23,188 bases of DNA from Actinomycetota bacterium (GCA_003164655.1 PLTW01000149.1:1-23188), one strand, 5' to 3'; shown: positions 7,120 through 15,200, counted from the stretch's first letter. Translations and numbers: made by a program. Notes: a model not told the origin generated them from the letters alone.

Positions 7120-9768
7120 TCAGTCCCCGAGGAGCTCCCGGGCCCTAACGAGGCCGGCCTGGAGCGCGGCGGCCATGCCACCCAGGTTCGTGCCGCCGCC
7201 GCGAGCGAGCGTGGGCTTGCCGCCGCCGCGGCCGTCGACGGCCGGCATCATGGCGGAGAGGACCTCGCCGGCGCGCAGCCCGCGGCCCACGAGGGCGTCG
7301 CTGGCGGCGACCACCACGGCGACGCGGCCGTCGATGGCAGCCAGCAGGATGACCGCCGCGTCGGGGCGCGTCGCGCGGATCTCGTCGGCCAGCGCGAGCA
7401 GCTCGTCGGGCTTCTGGGCGTCGACCTGTCCGGCGACGAGGGTCGCGCCGCTCACCGCCAGCGCCCCGGCCAGGAGCTCGTCGACGCGCCCGTGGCGCTC
7501 ACCGCTGGCGGCCGCGCCGGCCGCCTGCCTGAGCTCGTCGATCTCGGCGAGACGGCGGCGGACTGTACCGGCGAGGCGGTCCGCCGGCACGCCGAGCTCC
7601 GCGGCAAGGGCGGCCTCGCGGGCCTCGAGGCCACGGTAGTGCTCTATTGCGGCCGCCGAGGTGATCGCCTCGAGGCGCCGCGTATTGGCGCCGACCGAGG
7701 TGCTGGCGGTGATCTTGCAGAGCCCGATCTGCGAGGTAGACGATACGTGCGTGCCGCCACACAGCTCGCGGCTGAACTCGTCGATCTCGAGCACGCGCAC
7801 GAACTCGCCGTACTTCTCCTCGAAGAACGCCAGAGCGCCGATCTCGGCGGCGTACTCGCGCGTGGTGACGAAGGGCCTCACCGGGTGGTTCTCGACGATG
7901 CGCCGGTTCACCAGATCCTCGATCTGGCGCAGCTCGGCGAGGGTGGGCGAGCGCCGCGTCTTGTAGTCGAAGCGCAGCTTGTCGGGGCTCACGAGGGAGC
8001 CGGCCTGCCGCACGTCGTCGCCGAGCACGATGCGCAGCGCGTTGTGCAGAAGGTGCGTGGCGGTGTGGTTGCAGGCCGTCTGGTGGCGCCGCACGGCGTT
8101 GACCATGGCCTTGGCGCGCTCACCCTCGACGACGCTGCCCTCGGTCAGGCGGCCGACGATGACCTGGTCGCTTTCGAAGCGCGCCACGTCGAGCACGTCG
8201 AGCTTACCGGAGTCGGTGTGGATCCAGCCGGTATCGGCGACCTGGCCGCCGCCCTCGGCGTAGAACGGCGACTCCTCGAGCTTGAGCGCCACCCGGCCAT
8301 CGGCGAGCACGCGAGCGGCGCGCACCACGGTGTAGGCCTCGAGGCGCTCGTACCCGACGAAGGTCGTCTCGAGAGCCGCGGTGTCACGCTGGAAGGCCTC
8401 GAGCTCGCCCGGACCGCTCTCGCCGGCCCGCTGGGCGCTGCGGGCGCGCTCGCGCTGCTCGGCCATGAGCCGTTCGAAGCCCGCCTCGTCGACGCTCATG
8501 TCCGCGTCCTGGACGATCTCGCGGGTCAGGTCGAACGGAAAGCCGTAGGTGTCGTGGAGCTCGAAGGCGACCTCGGGCGGCAGCTCGGCGCCGGAATTGC
8601 GGGCGCGGCGCAAAGCCTCGTCGAGGATGCCCATCCCCTGGGAAAGGGTGTGCGTGAAGCGCGCCTCCTCTTGGGTCACGACCTCGACGATCGCCTCGCG
8701 GCTGGTCAAGAGCGCCGGATAGGCCTCGCCCATGAGGTCGACGACCCGCTCGCACAGGCGCGCCAGAAACGGCTCGTCGAGCCCTATGGCCACGCCCTGC
8801 TGGACGGCCCGCCGGATGATGCGCCGCAGTACGTAGTCGCGGCCCTCATTGCCGGGCAGGACGCCGTCCATGATCAGAAAGGCGATGCCTCGGGAGTGCT
8901 CGGCGATAGTGCGCAGTGCCCGCGTCACGACCTCCGCGGACCCGTAGGTCGCGCCCGAAAGCCGCTCTGCGAGCTCGATCAGCGGCCGAAAGGCGTCGGT
9001 CTCGTAGACCGTGACGACGCCCTGATGGACGGCGGTGACCCGCTCGAGCCCCATGCCCGTGTCGATGCTCTGCGCGGCCAGCGGCGAGAGGCCGCCATCC
9101 GCGTCCATCTCGTACTGCACGAAGACGAGGTTCCAGTACTCCATCCAGCGGTCGCACTCGCAGCCGGGGGCGCACTCGGGTCGCCCGCAGCCGAGCTGCT
9201 CACCCATGTCGAAGTACAGCTCGGTGCACGGCCCACAGGGACCGGTCGGTCCGGCCGGACCCCAGAAGTTCTCGCCGCGCCCGAGATGGACGATGTCGTC
9301 GTCGGCGAAACCGTGGGACTTCCAGATCGCGATCGCCTCGTCGTCGGCGGGCACCTGGTCGTCGCCGCCGAACACACTGACCTTGACCCTCGCCCGGTCG
9401 ATCGCCATCTCGTCTGAGAACTCGAGCGCCCAGGCGATCGCCTCACGCTTGAAGTAGTCGCCGATCGAGAAGTTGCCGAGCATCTCGAAGAAGGTCAGGT
9501 GGCGCGCGGTGCGCCCGACGTTCTCGACGTCGGACGTGCGAAAACAGCGCTGACAGGTGGTCAGCCGCCGCGCCGGCGGCGTGTCGACGCCGAGATAGTA
9601 CGGCTTGAACTGCTGCATGCCGGCGGTCGTGAACAGCACGCTCGGATCGCCGGCCGGGACCAGCGAGGCCGGCGCCGGCGCCAGGTGGCCGCGCGCCGCG
9701 AAGAACTCGCCGAACGCCCGGCGGATCGCCGCCGACGACAGCGGCGGACCGTTGTGTCTCTGGGTCAT
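7120..9768 (-). CDS. alaS: Alanyl-tRNA synthetase
   Basis: AlaRS charges tRNA-Ala and clears mischarged Ser/Gly-tRNA-Ala. The 882-residue protein has the class II catalytic core (FTTAGMQQFKPYYLG, then the RTARHLTFFEMLGNFS motif 2 region, then GMGLER). A cysteine-rich loop follows GPTGPCGPC, as in many bacterial AlaRS. The editing domain has metal ligands NHTATH (H568, H572) and CGGTH (C670, H674). The C-terminus ends in a DHHA1-type domain with GGGKPTLARGGG. I choose ATG 9768 over the in-frame GTG at 9774 because GAGG lies five bases before the ATG. It follows the sigma gene by 45 bases and is coupled to ruvX downstream. Confidence 0.98.
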   Translation of the reverse strand: MTQRHNGPPLSSAAIRRAFGEFFAARGHLAPAPASLVPAGDPSVLFTTAGMQQFKPYYLGVDTPPARRLTTCQRCFRTSDVENVGRTARHLTFFEMLGNFSIGDYFKREAIAWALEFSDEMAIDRARVKVSVFGGDDQVPADDEAIAIWKSHGFADDDIVHLGRGENFWGPAGPTGPCGPCTELYFDMGEQLGCGRPECAPGCECDRWMEYWNLVFVQYEMDADGGLSPLAAQSIDTGMGLERVTAVHQGVVTVYETDAFRPLIELAERLSGATYGSAEVVTRALRTIAEHSRGIAFLIMDGVLPGNEGRDYVLRRIIRRAVQQGVAIGLDEPFLARLCERVVDLMGEAYPALLTSREAIVEVVTQEEARFTHTLSQGMGILDEALRRARNSGAELPPEVAFELHDTYGFPFDLTREIVQDADMSVDEAGFERLMAEQRERARSAQRAGESGPGELEAFQRDTAALETTFVGYERLEAYTVVRAARVLADGRVALKLEESPFYAEGGGQVADTGWIHTDSGKLDVLDVARFESDQVIVGRLTEGSVVEGERAKAMVNAVRRHQTACNHTATHLLHNALRIVLGDDVRQAGSLVSPDKLRFDYKTRRSPTLAELRQIEDLVNRRIVENHPVRPFVTTREYAAEIGALAFFEEKYGEFVRVLEIDEFSRELCGGTHVSSTSQIGLCKITASTSVGANTRRLEAITSAAAIEHYRGLEAREAALAAELGVPADRLAGTVRRRLAEIDELRQAAGAAASGERHGRVDELLAGALAVSGATLVAGQVDAQKPDELLALADEIRATRPDAAVILLAAIDGRVAVVVAASDALVGRGLRAGEVLSAMMPAVDGRGGGKPTLARGGGTNLGGMAAALQAGLVRARELLGD

Positions 9769-9813
9769 GTGCACCTCACGAAGCGGTCTCTCCGGGTGGA
9801 CAGAGCCGGAGCT

Positions 9814-10791
9814 TTACAGCGCGCCCTCGCCGATGTTGGCGCGCAGCTTCTCGAGCGCCCGGCGGATGAGCCGTGACACGTGCATCTGCGAGATGCCGAC
9901 ACGGGCGGCGATCTGCGACTGTGTGAGGCCCTCGAAGAAGCGCAGATGAAGGATGTAGCGCTCGCGGGCGTCGAGCTTGGCGAAGCCCGGGGCGAGCATG
10001 GTACGGTCCTCCATCGTGTCGTAGGCCTCTTCTTCGGTGCCCATGTAGTCGATCAGGCCGGTCTCGTCGTCGCCTGACTCGCCACTGGGCGCCGCCTGCA
10101 GCGAGACCGAGTTGTAGGCCTGGCTGGTCTCGAGCGCCTCGAGCACCTCTTCGGGGGTCGCCCCCGCCGCCTCGGCGATCTCGTTGATGGTGGGCGAGCG
10201 CTGCAGCTTGGGGACGAGCTCGTCGATCACCTTGTTCAGGCGGATGTTGAGCTCCTGTAGGCCGCGCGGCACGCGCACCGACCAGCCCTTATCGCGAAAG
10301 TAACGCTTGATCTCGCCGATGATGTTGGGCGTGGCGTAGGTCGTGAGCTCGACGCCGCGCGTGAGGTCGAACCGGTCGATCGCCTTGATGAGGCCGATCG
10401 AGCCGACCTGGACGAGGTCGTCGAAGTGCTCGCCGCGCGACGAGTAGCGTCGGGCGAGGGAGCGCACCAGCGGCAGGTACATGGTGATCAGCTGGTCGCG
10501 CGCCCGGCGGTCGCCGTGCAGGTGGTACCGGCGCAGCAGGAACTGGTCGAGCTTTTCGGACTCGTCCTTGCCCCGCGCGGTCGGCGGCACGACGCGCCCG
10601 ACGATCTCGTCGTCGTCGTCGCCCTCGCGCCCTTCGTCGCCCTCAGGCCCGTCGCCCCCGCGCCCCTCGCCGCCCTCGCCTTCGTCGTCATCGGCGACGG
10701 GCTCGCTCGAGCTCTGCCGTGTGTCGGGCTCGTCGGACTCGCCGGCAACGAGCCGGTGGTCGGGTGGTTCCAGAGTGTGGGCGTCGGACAT
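9814..10791 (-). CDS. SigB/SigF-family sigma factor with acidic N-terminus
   Basis: This 325-residue alternative sigma factor has the full SigB/SigF/SigG core. Region 2 includes FDDLVQVGSIGLIKAIDRFD and FRDKGWSVRVPRG; region 3 follows, and region 4 with a helix-turn-helix (LTQSQIAARVGISQMHVSR) is at the C-terminus. About 75 extra N-terminal residues form a low-complexity Asp/Glu/Gly-rich tail (EGEGGEGRGGD, GDDDDE) not needed for the fold. The ATG is 7 bases after the stop of the RsbW-like gene, with GAGG upstream. The anti-sigma/sigma gene order is the usual one for partner-switch systems and suggests that the preceding protein restrains this sigma factor. No anti-anti-sigma (STAS) gene is in the window. 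Target genes are unknown. Confidence 0.93.
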   Translation of the reverse strand: MSDAHTLEPPDHRLVAGESDEPDTRQSSSEPVADDDEGEGGEGRGGDGPEGDEGREGDDDDEIVGRVVPPTARGKDESEKLDQFLLRRYHLHGDRRARDQLITMYLPLVRSLARRYSSRGEHFDDLVQVGSIGLIKAIDRFDLTRGVELTTYATPNIIGEIKRYFRDKGWSVRVPRGLQELNIRLNKVIDELVPKLQRSPTINEIAEAAGATPEEVLEALETSQAYNSVSLQAAPSGESGDDETGLIDYMGTEEEAYDTMEDRTMLAPGFAKLDARERYILHLRFFEGLTQSQIAARVGISQMHVSRLIRRALEKLRANIGEGAL

Positions 10792-10798
10792 GGCGGCC

Positions 10799-11191
10799 TC
10801 AGACGCCGCCGCGGCGCTTGGCGAAAACGACGCAGTAGCAATCGTCGGGCGCCGCGCACACCTCGACCAGCTCGACGACCCCGCGCATGACCGTCTTCAG
10901 GTCGAGCTCGCCGGCACTCACTCCACCGGTGAGCCGCGCCCTCAGCCCCGGTGAACGGAACGGTCCAGCGTTCACAGTGACACCATCCGGCACGACCCCG
11001 ATGAGCAACTCGTAACGGGGGTCTTCGCCGGCGTCGCTCGCCGCGCAGAGCAGTTCCTCCACGGCCACGTACAGGTCGTCGATCTCGTCGAGGGAGAGAT
11101 CGACGCGCGTCGCCACGCCACCGAGCACCATGCGCACCACCGGCAGCGCCGCCGGTGTCGCCGTCACTTCAAGACGGATCGTGTCTCCCAC
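10799..11191 (-). CDS. RsbW-like putative anti-sigma factor, ATP motifs absent
   Basis: This 130-residue protein has the size, the N-terminal strand pattern and the helix DLYVAVEELLCAASD that correspond to the RsbW/SpoIIAB anti-sigma family (GHKL fold). It lies 7 bases before a SigB/F-type sigma gene, the classical position. The usual N-box (N-E-A-x-x-N) is replaced by EELLCAASD, and no D-x-G-x-G box can be seen, so it may not bind ATP or phosphorylate an antagonist. The start is GTG at 11191 behind GAGG. The stop of the YtxH-like gene is 12 bases upstream. Assignment rests on fold-level resemblance and on context; I am fairly sure of the gene and moderately sure of the function. Confidence 0.7.
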   Translation of the reverse strand: MGDTIRLEVTATPAALPVVRMVLGGVATRVDLSLDEIDDLYVAVEELLCAASDAGEDPRYELLIGVVPDGVTVNAGPFRSPGLRARLTGGVSAGELDLKTVMRGVVELVEVCAAPDDCYCVVFAKRRGGV

Positions 11192-11203
11192 ATCGAACCT
11201 CGC

Positions 11204-11473
11204 TCAGACGGCAGGATCGTCGTCGCGCGGCGCCGCGACCACGAGGAGCTGCTCGACCTGGCGCTCACGCGCCCGTGCGGCCCGCAGCCCATCGTCGATG
11301 GCCAGCCGAGCCCGGCGGCGCGCCTCGCCGTACCCCCGCCGCGCGTCGCTGGGCAGCTGCAGCACTACGTCCAGATAGCTCTGCCCGGTGGCCTGGCTGC
11401 GCTCGCGCACGTAGTAGGCGACGCTCGCGCCGGCGAGCGCGCTACCGAAGACAAGCGTTCCCCAGAACTTCAC
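11204..11473 (-). CDS. Small YtxH-like membrane-anchored protein
   Basis: The 89-residue product starts with one hydrophobic segment (about residues 3-21, WGTLVFGSALAGASVAYYV) and continues as an Arg/Ala-rich helix (DARRGYGEARRRARLAIDD). This resembles the YtxH family of stress-associated envelope proteins, whose function is poorly known. Its GTG start overlaps the stop of the DUF948-like gene by four bases (GTGA), so the two are translationally coupled and probably act together. It lies directly before the anti-sigma/sigma pair. The family name is by resemblance only. Confidence 0.65.
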   Translation of the reverse strand: MKFWGTLVFGSALAGASVAYYVRERSQATGQSYLDVVLQLPSDARRGYGEARRRARLAIDDGLRAARARERQVEQLLVVAAPRDDDPAV

Positions 11474-12075
11474 CCGCCGCTCACCTCTTCCGTTTCGGGG
11501 GCCGACGCGTCGGCCGGCGCATCGCCTGACCCGGTGGCCGGCGCCCCCGCGGACGGCGGCGTGGCCGGGTCGGACGACGTGGCCGCGCCCGACGCCTCGG
11601 GCGCCGCCGCGCCGGGAGCATAGCCCGCCGGTGAGCTCCAGGCGGCGGCGCTCGACGGCTCGTCATTGTCGAGCGGCGCGCTGGCGTCGGAGCCTCTGTT
11701 GAAGAAGCTGGAGACGGCCTGCGACACGCCGGCGCCAAAGGCGGCGGCCTTTTTGGCCGGCACGGTGATGGCCGACTCGACGATACGGGTCGTCTGATCG
11801 ACCTTCTCGGTGACGTCGACCACGCTCGACATGACGACACCGACCTTATCGAGCTCGGTGTTGACCCCGTCGAGCGTCTCGGTGGCCTGCTGGAGCAGCG
11901 GCACGACCTCGGTGTCGACGTCGGTCAGGAGCTTCTCGGCGGAGCCCAGAGCGCCGCCCAGGTGGACGAGGGCGTAGATCAGCCCGATCCCGACGACCAC
12001 AAGAAAGAACGCGGCCGCGTAGCGCAGCGCCATCGAGGGCGTACTAACGGCCGCGATCAGCAGTAAGTTGGTCAT
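11470..12075 (-). CDS. DUF948-like single-pass membrane protein
   Basis: The 201-residue product has one membrane segment (about 15-40, LRYAAAFFLVVVGIGLIYALV). A long helical stretch with heptad-like spacing follows (about 45-120, including LLTDVDTEVVPLLQQATETL). The C-terminal tail from about 126 is rich in Ala, Pro, Ser and Gly. This matches the DUF948 family, often encoded beside YtxH proteins. The tail is probably disordered. I chose ATG 12075 because GGAGG precedes it by 8 bases; the frame is open further to 12126. Function is unknown; together with the YtxH-like protein and the sigma module it may form an envelope-stress group. Confidence 0.75.
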   Translation of the reverse strand: MTNLLLIAAVSTPSMALRYAAAFFLVVVGIGLIYALVHLGGALGSAEKLLTDVDTEVVPLLQQATETLDGVNTELDKVGVVMSSVVDVTEKVDQTTRIVESAITVPAKKAAAFGAGVSQAVSSFFNRGSDASAPLDNDEPSSAAAWSSPAGYAPGAAAPEASGAATSSDPATPPSAGAPATGSGDAPADASAPETEEVSGG

Positions 12076-12141
12076 CGACGTCGCCTCCATCGCCGCTGTT
12101 TTTTGGCCTCGCAATTGCGCGGTCACCTTATCACACCCGCC

Positions 12142-13197
12142 TCAGGCCGGTGAACGGCGCGCCGTGCTCGGCGTGATGATGCCCCCTCCCACGACGACGT
12201 CGTGGCGATAGAACACGGCCGACTGTCCCGGCGCCGCCCCACTGAACGATTCCGCAAGGTCGATGCGGGCGCGATCGCCGGCCAGCCGCCGCAGGCGCGC
12301 CACGCCGACCGCCTCGGCCTTGTAGCGCAGTTGCACCTCGAGGTCGCTACCGTCGCCCAGACCGCGATCGACCAGGCCGCGGACCTCCACGGTCGTCGCC
12401 GCCAGTGCCGCGGCCGGCCCGACCACCACGCGACCGCTCGAGGCCTCGATCGCCAGCACGTAGAGCGGCGTCGCGGCGCTGATCCCTAGGCCGCGCCGCT
12501 GGCCGACGGTGAAGCGCCAGCAGCCGCCGTGGCGACCGAGCACGCGGCCCTCCCCATCGACGATCTCGCCCCCCTCGCACGGCGCACCGCGCGCCGCCAG
12601 GAACCGGCGGTGGTCGCCGGGGGCAAAGCAGACCTCCTGACTGTCGGGCTGGTCGGCCGGCGGCAGCGCCGCGCGCCGCGCCCAGGCGCGGACCTCGGGC
12701 TTGGTGAGCTCGCCGAGCGGCAGGATCAGGCGCTCCAGAGTCTCGGGCGGCACGCGCCACAGCATGTACGACTGATCCTTGGCGCGATCGCGACCGCGCG
12801 CTATGCGCGGCGCGCCCTCGCAGCGCACGAGCCTCGCATAATGCCCGGTCGCCACCCAGGCCGCGCCGAGCCGATCGGCCAGCGCGACAAGGCGCGCCAG
12901 GCGGCCCGGGTTGCACTCGACGCACGGGTTGGGAGTCTCGCCGGCGAGGTACGAGGCGACAAAGGGCGCCACGACGTCGGCCGCGAAGCGCGGCTCGTCG
13001 TTCACGCTGAAGTGCGGCGCGCCGATGGCGTGCGCGCTGTCGCGCGCCCGCGCCACGGCGGCCGGCGAGCAGCAGCTGCGCTGGTCGTCGCCCGGCCAGA
13101 GCTTCACCGTGGCGGCCCGCACCTCGTAGCCGGCCTCGCGCAGGGCGAGGGCGGCCACGGCGCTGTCGACGCCGCCGCTCAGGCCTACGACGACGCT
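12142..13197 (-). CDS. mnmA: tRNA-specific 2-thiouridylase MnmA, no canonical start codon
   Basis: MnmA makes s2U34 in tRNA using ATP and sulfur relayed from IscS. The frame contains the PP-loop SGGVDSAV, the first catalytic Cys region NPCVECN, ATGHYAR, DQSYMLWRVP, the second catalytic Cys in DSQEVCF, and GQRRGLGI. The PP-loop (about 13182-13156) lies upstream of the first usable start, a GTG at 13158, which would cut the loop. Going upstream in frame there is no ATG, GTG or TTG for at least 80 bases, only reading through the end of iscU. The frame is reached by a -1 shift at A AAA AAA (13203-13197) in iscU, so the product may be an IscU-MnmA fusion. The interval given starts at the first -1-frame codon. 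The segment after the first Cys (CNPGRLARL) differs from the usual CNRxIKF. Confidence 0.9.
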   Translation of the reverse strand, partial: SVVVGLSGGVDSAVAALALREAGYEVRAATVKLWPGDDQRSCCSPAAVARARDSAHAIGAPHFSVNDEPRFAADVVAPFVASYLAGETPNPCVECNPGRLARLVALADRLGAAWVATGHYARLVRCEGAPRIARGRDRAKDQSYMLWRVPPETLERLILPLGELTKPEVRAWARRAALPPADQPDSQEVCFAPGDHRRFLAARGAPCEGGEIVDGEGRVLGRHGGCWRFTVGQRRGLGISAATPLYVLAIEASSGRVVVGPAAALAATTVEVRGLVDRGLGDGSDLEVQLRYKAEAVGVARLRRLAGDRARIDLAESFSGAAPGQSAVFYRHDVVVGGGIITPSTARRSPA

Positions 13198-13598
13198 TTT
13201 TTTCCGAGCACCTTCGCGACGTCGCCGCTGCGACCGGCCTTGGTCAGATAGTCCTCGATGGCGAGATGCAGGGCGTCGGCGGCGAGGTTCGAACAGTGCA
13301 TCTTCTGGGCGGGCAGCCCGCCGAGCGCCTCGGCGACGGCCCGGTTGGAGATCTCGGCGGCCTCGTCGAGCGTCTTGCCCATGACCATCTCGGTCACCAT
13401 GCTCGAGGTCGCCACCGCCGCGCCGCAGCCGAAGGTCTTGAACTTGACGTCGGTGATGCGGTCGTCGTCGACTTTGATCGTCATGCGCATGACGTCGCCG
13501 CAGACCGGGTTGCCGATCTGGCCGGCGCCGTCGGGGTCCTCGACCTCTCCGACGTTGCGGGGGTTCGAGAAGTGGTCCATCACAAGATCGGTGTACAT
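13185..13598 (-). CDS. iscU: Fe-S cluster assembly scaffold IscU
   Basis: IscU is the scaffold on which IscS-derived sulfur and iron form [2Fe-2S] clusters. The 137-residue product keeps the three ligand cysteines: C33 in NPVCGD with the nearby Asp, C58 in FGCGAA and C102 in MHCSNLAADAL, the last preceded by His101. It is slightly longer than E. coli IscU. The ATG at 13598 is 4 bases after the iscS stop and is preceded by GAGGT. The last codons read GGA AAA AAA GCG TCG TCG TAG. The A7 run permits a -1 shift into the mnmA frame just before the stop. It could serve both as free scaffold and as the N-terminal part of a fusion. Confidence 0.96.
   Translation of the reverse strand: MYTDLVMDHFSNPRNVGEVEDPDGAGQIGNPVCGDVMRMTIKVDDDRITDVKFKTFGCGAAVATSSMVTEMVMGKTLDEAAEISNRAVAEALGGLPAQKMHCSNLAADALHLAIEDYLTKAGRSGDVAKVLGKKASS
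13197..13203 (-). promoter_or_regulatory. Candidate -1 frameshift heptamer at iscU/mnmA junction
   Basis: A AAA AAA followed by G lies in the iscU zero frame (GGA AAA AAA GCG), which fits the X XXY YYZ pattern for tandem -1 slippage. After slipping, decoding continues AGC GTC GTC GTA GGC CTG AGC GGC, the start of the MnmA PP-loop domain. A Shine-Dalgarno-like AAGGTG lies 5 bases upstream, as at the E. coli dnaX site. I found no strong stem at the classical 5-9 base distance; a small CGGCG/CGCCG stem lies about 22 bases downstream. Confidence 0.55.
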
Positions 13599-13602
13599 GC
13601 GC

Positions 13603-14760
13603 TTACCTCTTCACGTAGAGCGGACTCATCTCGCGCAGGCGCGCGACGATGGGCGGAAAGACCTCGAGAAAGTAGTCGGCGTCGGCGTCGGAGTTCTCGC
13701 GACCGAGCGTGAGACGCACGCTGCCGTGCGCCTCCTCGGCGCGGTAGCCCATGCCGAGAATGACGTGCGACGGCTCGAGCGAGCCCGAGGCGCAGGCGGA
13801 ACCACTCGACACCGCGATGCCCTTGGCGTCGAGCTGCAGGACCATCGACTCGCCCTCGATGTAGGCGACGGAGACGCAGACGTTGCCGGGCAGGCGTGCG
13901 CTCGGATGACCGAGGTTGACGGTGTCCTCGATCGACGCCAGCAGGCCCGCGGTCAGGCGGTCGCGTAGCGCAACGAGGCGCGGGCCCTCCGTGGGCAGCG
14001 CCGCGACGGCGAGAGTCAGGGCGGCGCCGAGGCCGACGATGCCGGGCACGTTCTCGGTGCCTGACCGCAGCCGCCGTTCGTGGCCGCCGCCGTGCAGGAT
14101 GGGCGCCACTCTGGTGGCCCGTCTGATGTACAGGGCCCCGATACCCTTGGGGCCGTAGAGCTTGTGACCCGACAGCGAGAGCAGATCGACGCCCAGGTCG
14201 TCGACGTCGATCGGCATCGCCCCTACGGCCTGCACGGCGTCGGTGTGAAAGGCCGCGCCGTGCTCGTGGGCGATGCGGGCCAGCTCCTTGATGGGCTGCA
14301 CGGTGCCGACCACGTTGTTGGCGAACATCACCGACGCCAGACGCGTGTCGGGCCGGAAGGCCGCCGCGTAGGCGTCGACGTCGACCGTGCCCTCGTGGTC
14401 GACGGGCGCAAAGGTCGCCTCCCAGCCCTGGCGCATGAGGTAGCGCGCCGTCTCCATCACGGCCGGGTGCTCGATCGCGCTCACGATCAGATGACCGGGC
14501 TCGAAGCGCTGCAGAAAACCGCTGAGCGCCAGGTTGTCGGCCTCGGTGCCGCCGCTCGTAAAGACGATCTCCTTGTCGGCCGCCCCGAGCGCCGCAGCCA
14601 CCTGGGCGCGCCCCTTGTCGACCGCCTCGCGCGCCTCGCGGCCCAGCCTGTGGATCTCGGACGGGTTGCCGTAGCGCTCGACGAAGTACGGTTCCATCTC
14701 GGCGAAGACGCGCGGGTCGACGGCGGTGGTCGCCGCGTGATCGAAGTACACGGTTCTCAT
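13603..14760 (-). CDS. iscS: Cysteine desulfurase IscS/NifS
   Basis: IscS is a PLP enzyme that takes sulfur from cysteine and passes it as persulfide to IscU and to tRNA thiolation (MnmA). The 385-residue product shows DHAATT (7-12), SGGTEADN (69-76), H98 stacking on PLP, D174 and Q177 in TDAVQAVG, the PLP lysine K200 in SGHK, RSGTEN (232-237) and the catalytic cysteine C323 in SSGSACASG. Start ATG 14760 overlaps the rrf2 stop by four bases (ATGA). Downstream iscU follows after 4 bases. Both of its expected sulfur acceptors, IscU and MnmA, are encoded immediately downstream. Confidence 0.97.
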   Translation of the reverse strand: MRTVYFDHAATTAVDPRVFAEMEPYFVERYGNPSEIHRLGREAREAVDKGRAQVAAALGAADKEIVFTSGGTEADNLALSGFLQRFEPGHLIVSAIEHPAVMETARYLMRQGWEATFAPVDHEGTVDVDAYAAAFRPDTRLASVMFANNVVGTVQPIKELARIAHEHGAAFHTDAVQAVGAMPIDVDDLGVDLLSLSGHKLYGPKGIGALYIRRATRVAPILHGGGHERRLRSGTENVPGIVGLGAALTLAVAALPTEGPRLVALRDRLTAGLLASIEDTVNLGHPSARLPGNVCVSVAYIEGESMVLQLDAKGIAVSSGSACASGSLEPSHVILGMGYRAEEAHGSVRLTLGRENSDADADYFLEVFPPIVARLREMSPLYVKR

Positions 14761-15170
14761 GTCGTGATCGCCTCCACAGAGAGTTCTTCGAGACTGATGT
14801 CGCCCAGCGCTCCGCTGATGGCGTCGTCGAGACGGCGCCATACACGTTGCGAGGCGCAGCTCCCGGCTCTGGCGCAGCCGCCTTCGTCGGGCAGGCAGCC
14901 GACGAGCGAAAGAGGCCCTTCGATGGCGGTGACGATGTCGCCCACCGAGATGGCGCCGGCCGGACGCGAGAGCCGATAGCCGCCGCTGGCGCCCCTCGTG
15001 CTCGCCACCAGCCCGCCCTCGCGCAGCCGGGCGAGGATGCGCTCGAGAAAGGCGGTGGGCATGTCTTCGCGGCGAGCGATCTGGGTCAGGGGCACGGGTT
15101 CGTCGCGCTCGGACCGGGCGAGATAGATCATCGCTCGCAGACCGTATTCGCAGCGAGAGGAGATGCGCAC
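14757..15170 (-). CDS. iscR: Rrf2/IscR-family Fe-S-sensing transcription regulator
   Basis: IscR-like proteins use an Fe-S cluster to sense cluster supply and control isc genes. The 137-residue product starts MRISSRCEYGLRAM, has a winged helix (PLTQIARREDMPTAFLERIL, then the wing STRGASGGYRLSRP), and three candidate cluster ligands C92, C99 and C105 in a C-x6-C-x5-C array near the IscR spacing. I choose GTG 15170, six bases after a GGAGG, over a TTG at 15197 with no such site. It is first in an operon with iscS, iscU and mnmA, and a promoter with an imperfect dyad lies just upstream, consistent with autoregulation. Confidence 0.9.
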   Translation of the reverse strand: MRISSRCEYGLRAMIYLARSERDEPVPLTQIARREDMPTAFLERILARLREGGLVASTRGASGGYRLSRPAGAISVGDIVTAIEGPLSLVGCLPDEGGCARAGSCASQRVWRRLDDAISGALGDISLEELSVEAITT

Positions 15171-15200
15171 CCCGGCCCTCCGTGACGTCGTGGTCAAATA

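Noticed and set aside
9154..9191. Cysteine cluster in alaS as an unusual inserted zinc site
   Set aside because: The pattern C-x4-C-x3-C-x-C before DRWMEYWNLVF is common in bacterial AlaRS and is not novel.
10600..10700. Low-complexity acidic repeats in the sigma factor N-terminus as a possible CRISPR or satellite repeat
   Set aside because: It is in-frame coding sequence for an Asp/Glu/Gly tail, without regular repeat units and spacers.
12076..12141. Hairpin CGCAATTGCG with an A-run between mnmA and the DUF948-like gene
   Set aside because: On the transcribed strand the run is A, not U, so it is not an intrinsic terminator; no clear promoter was found either.
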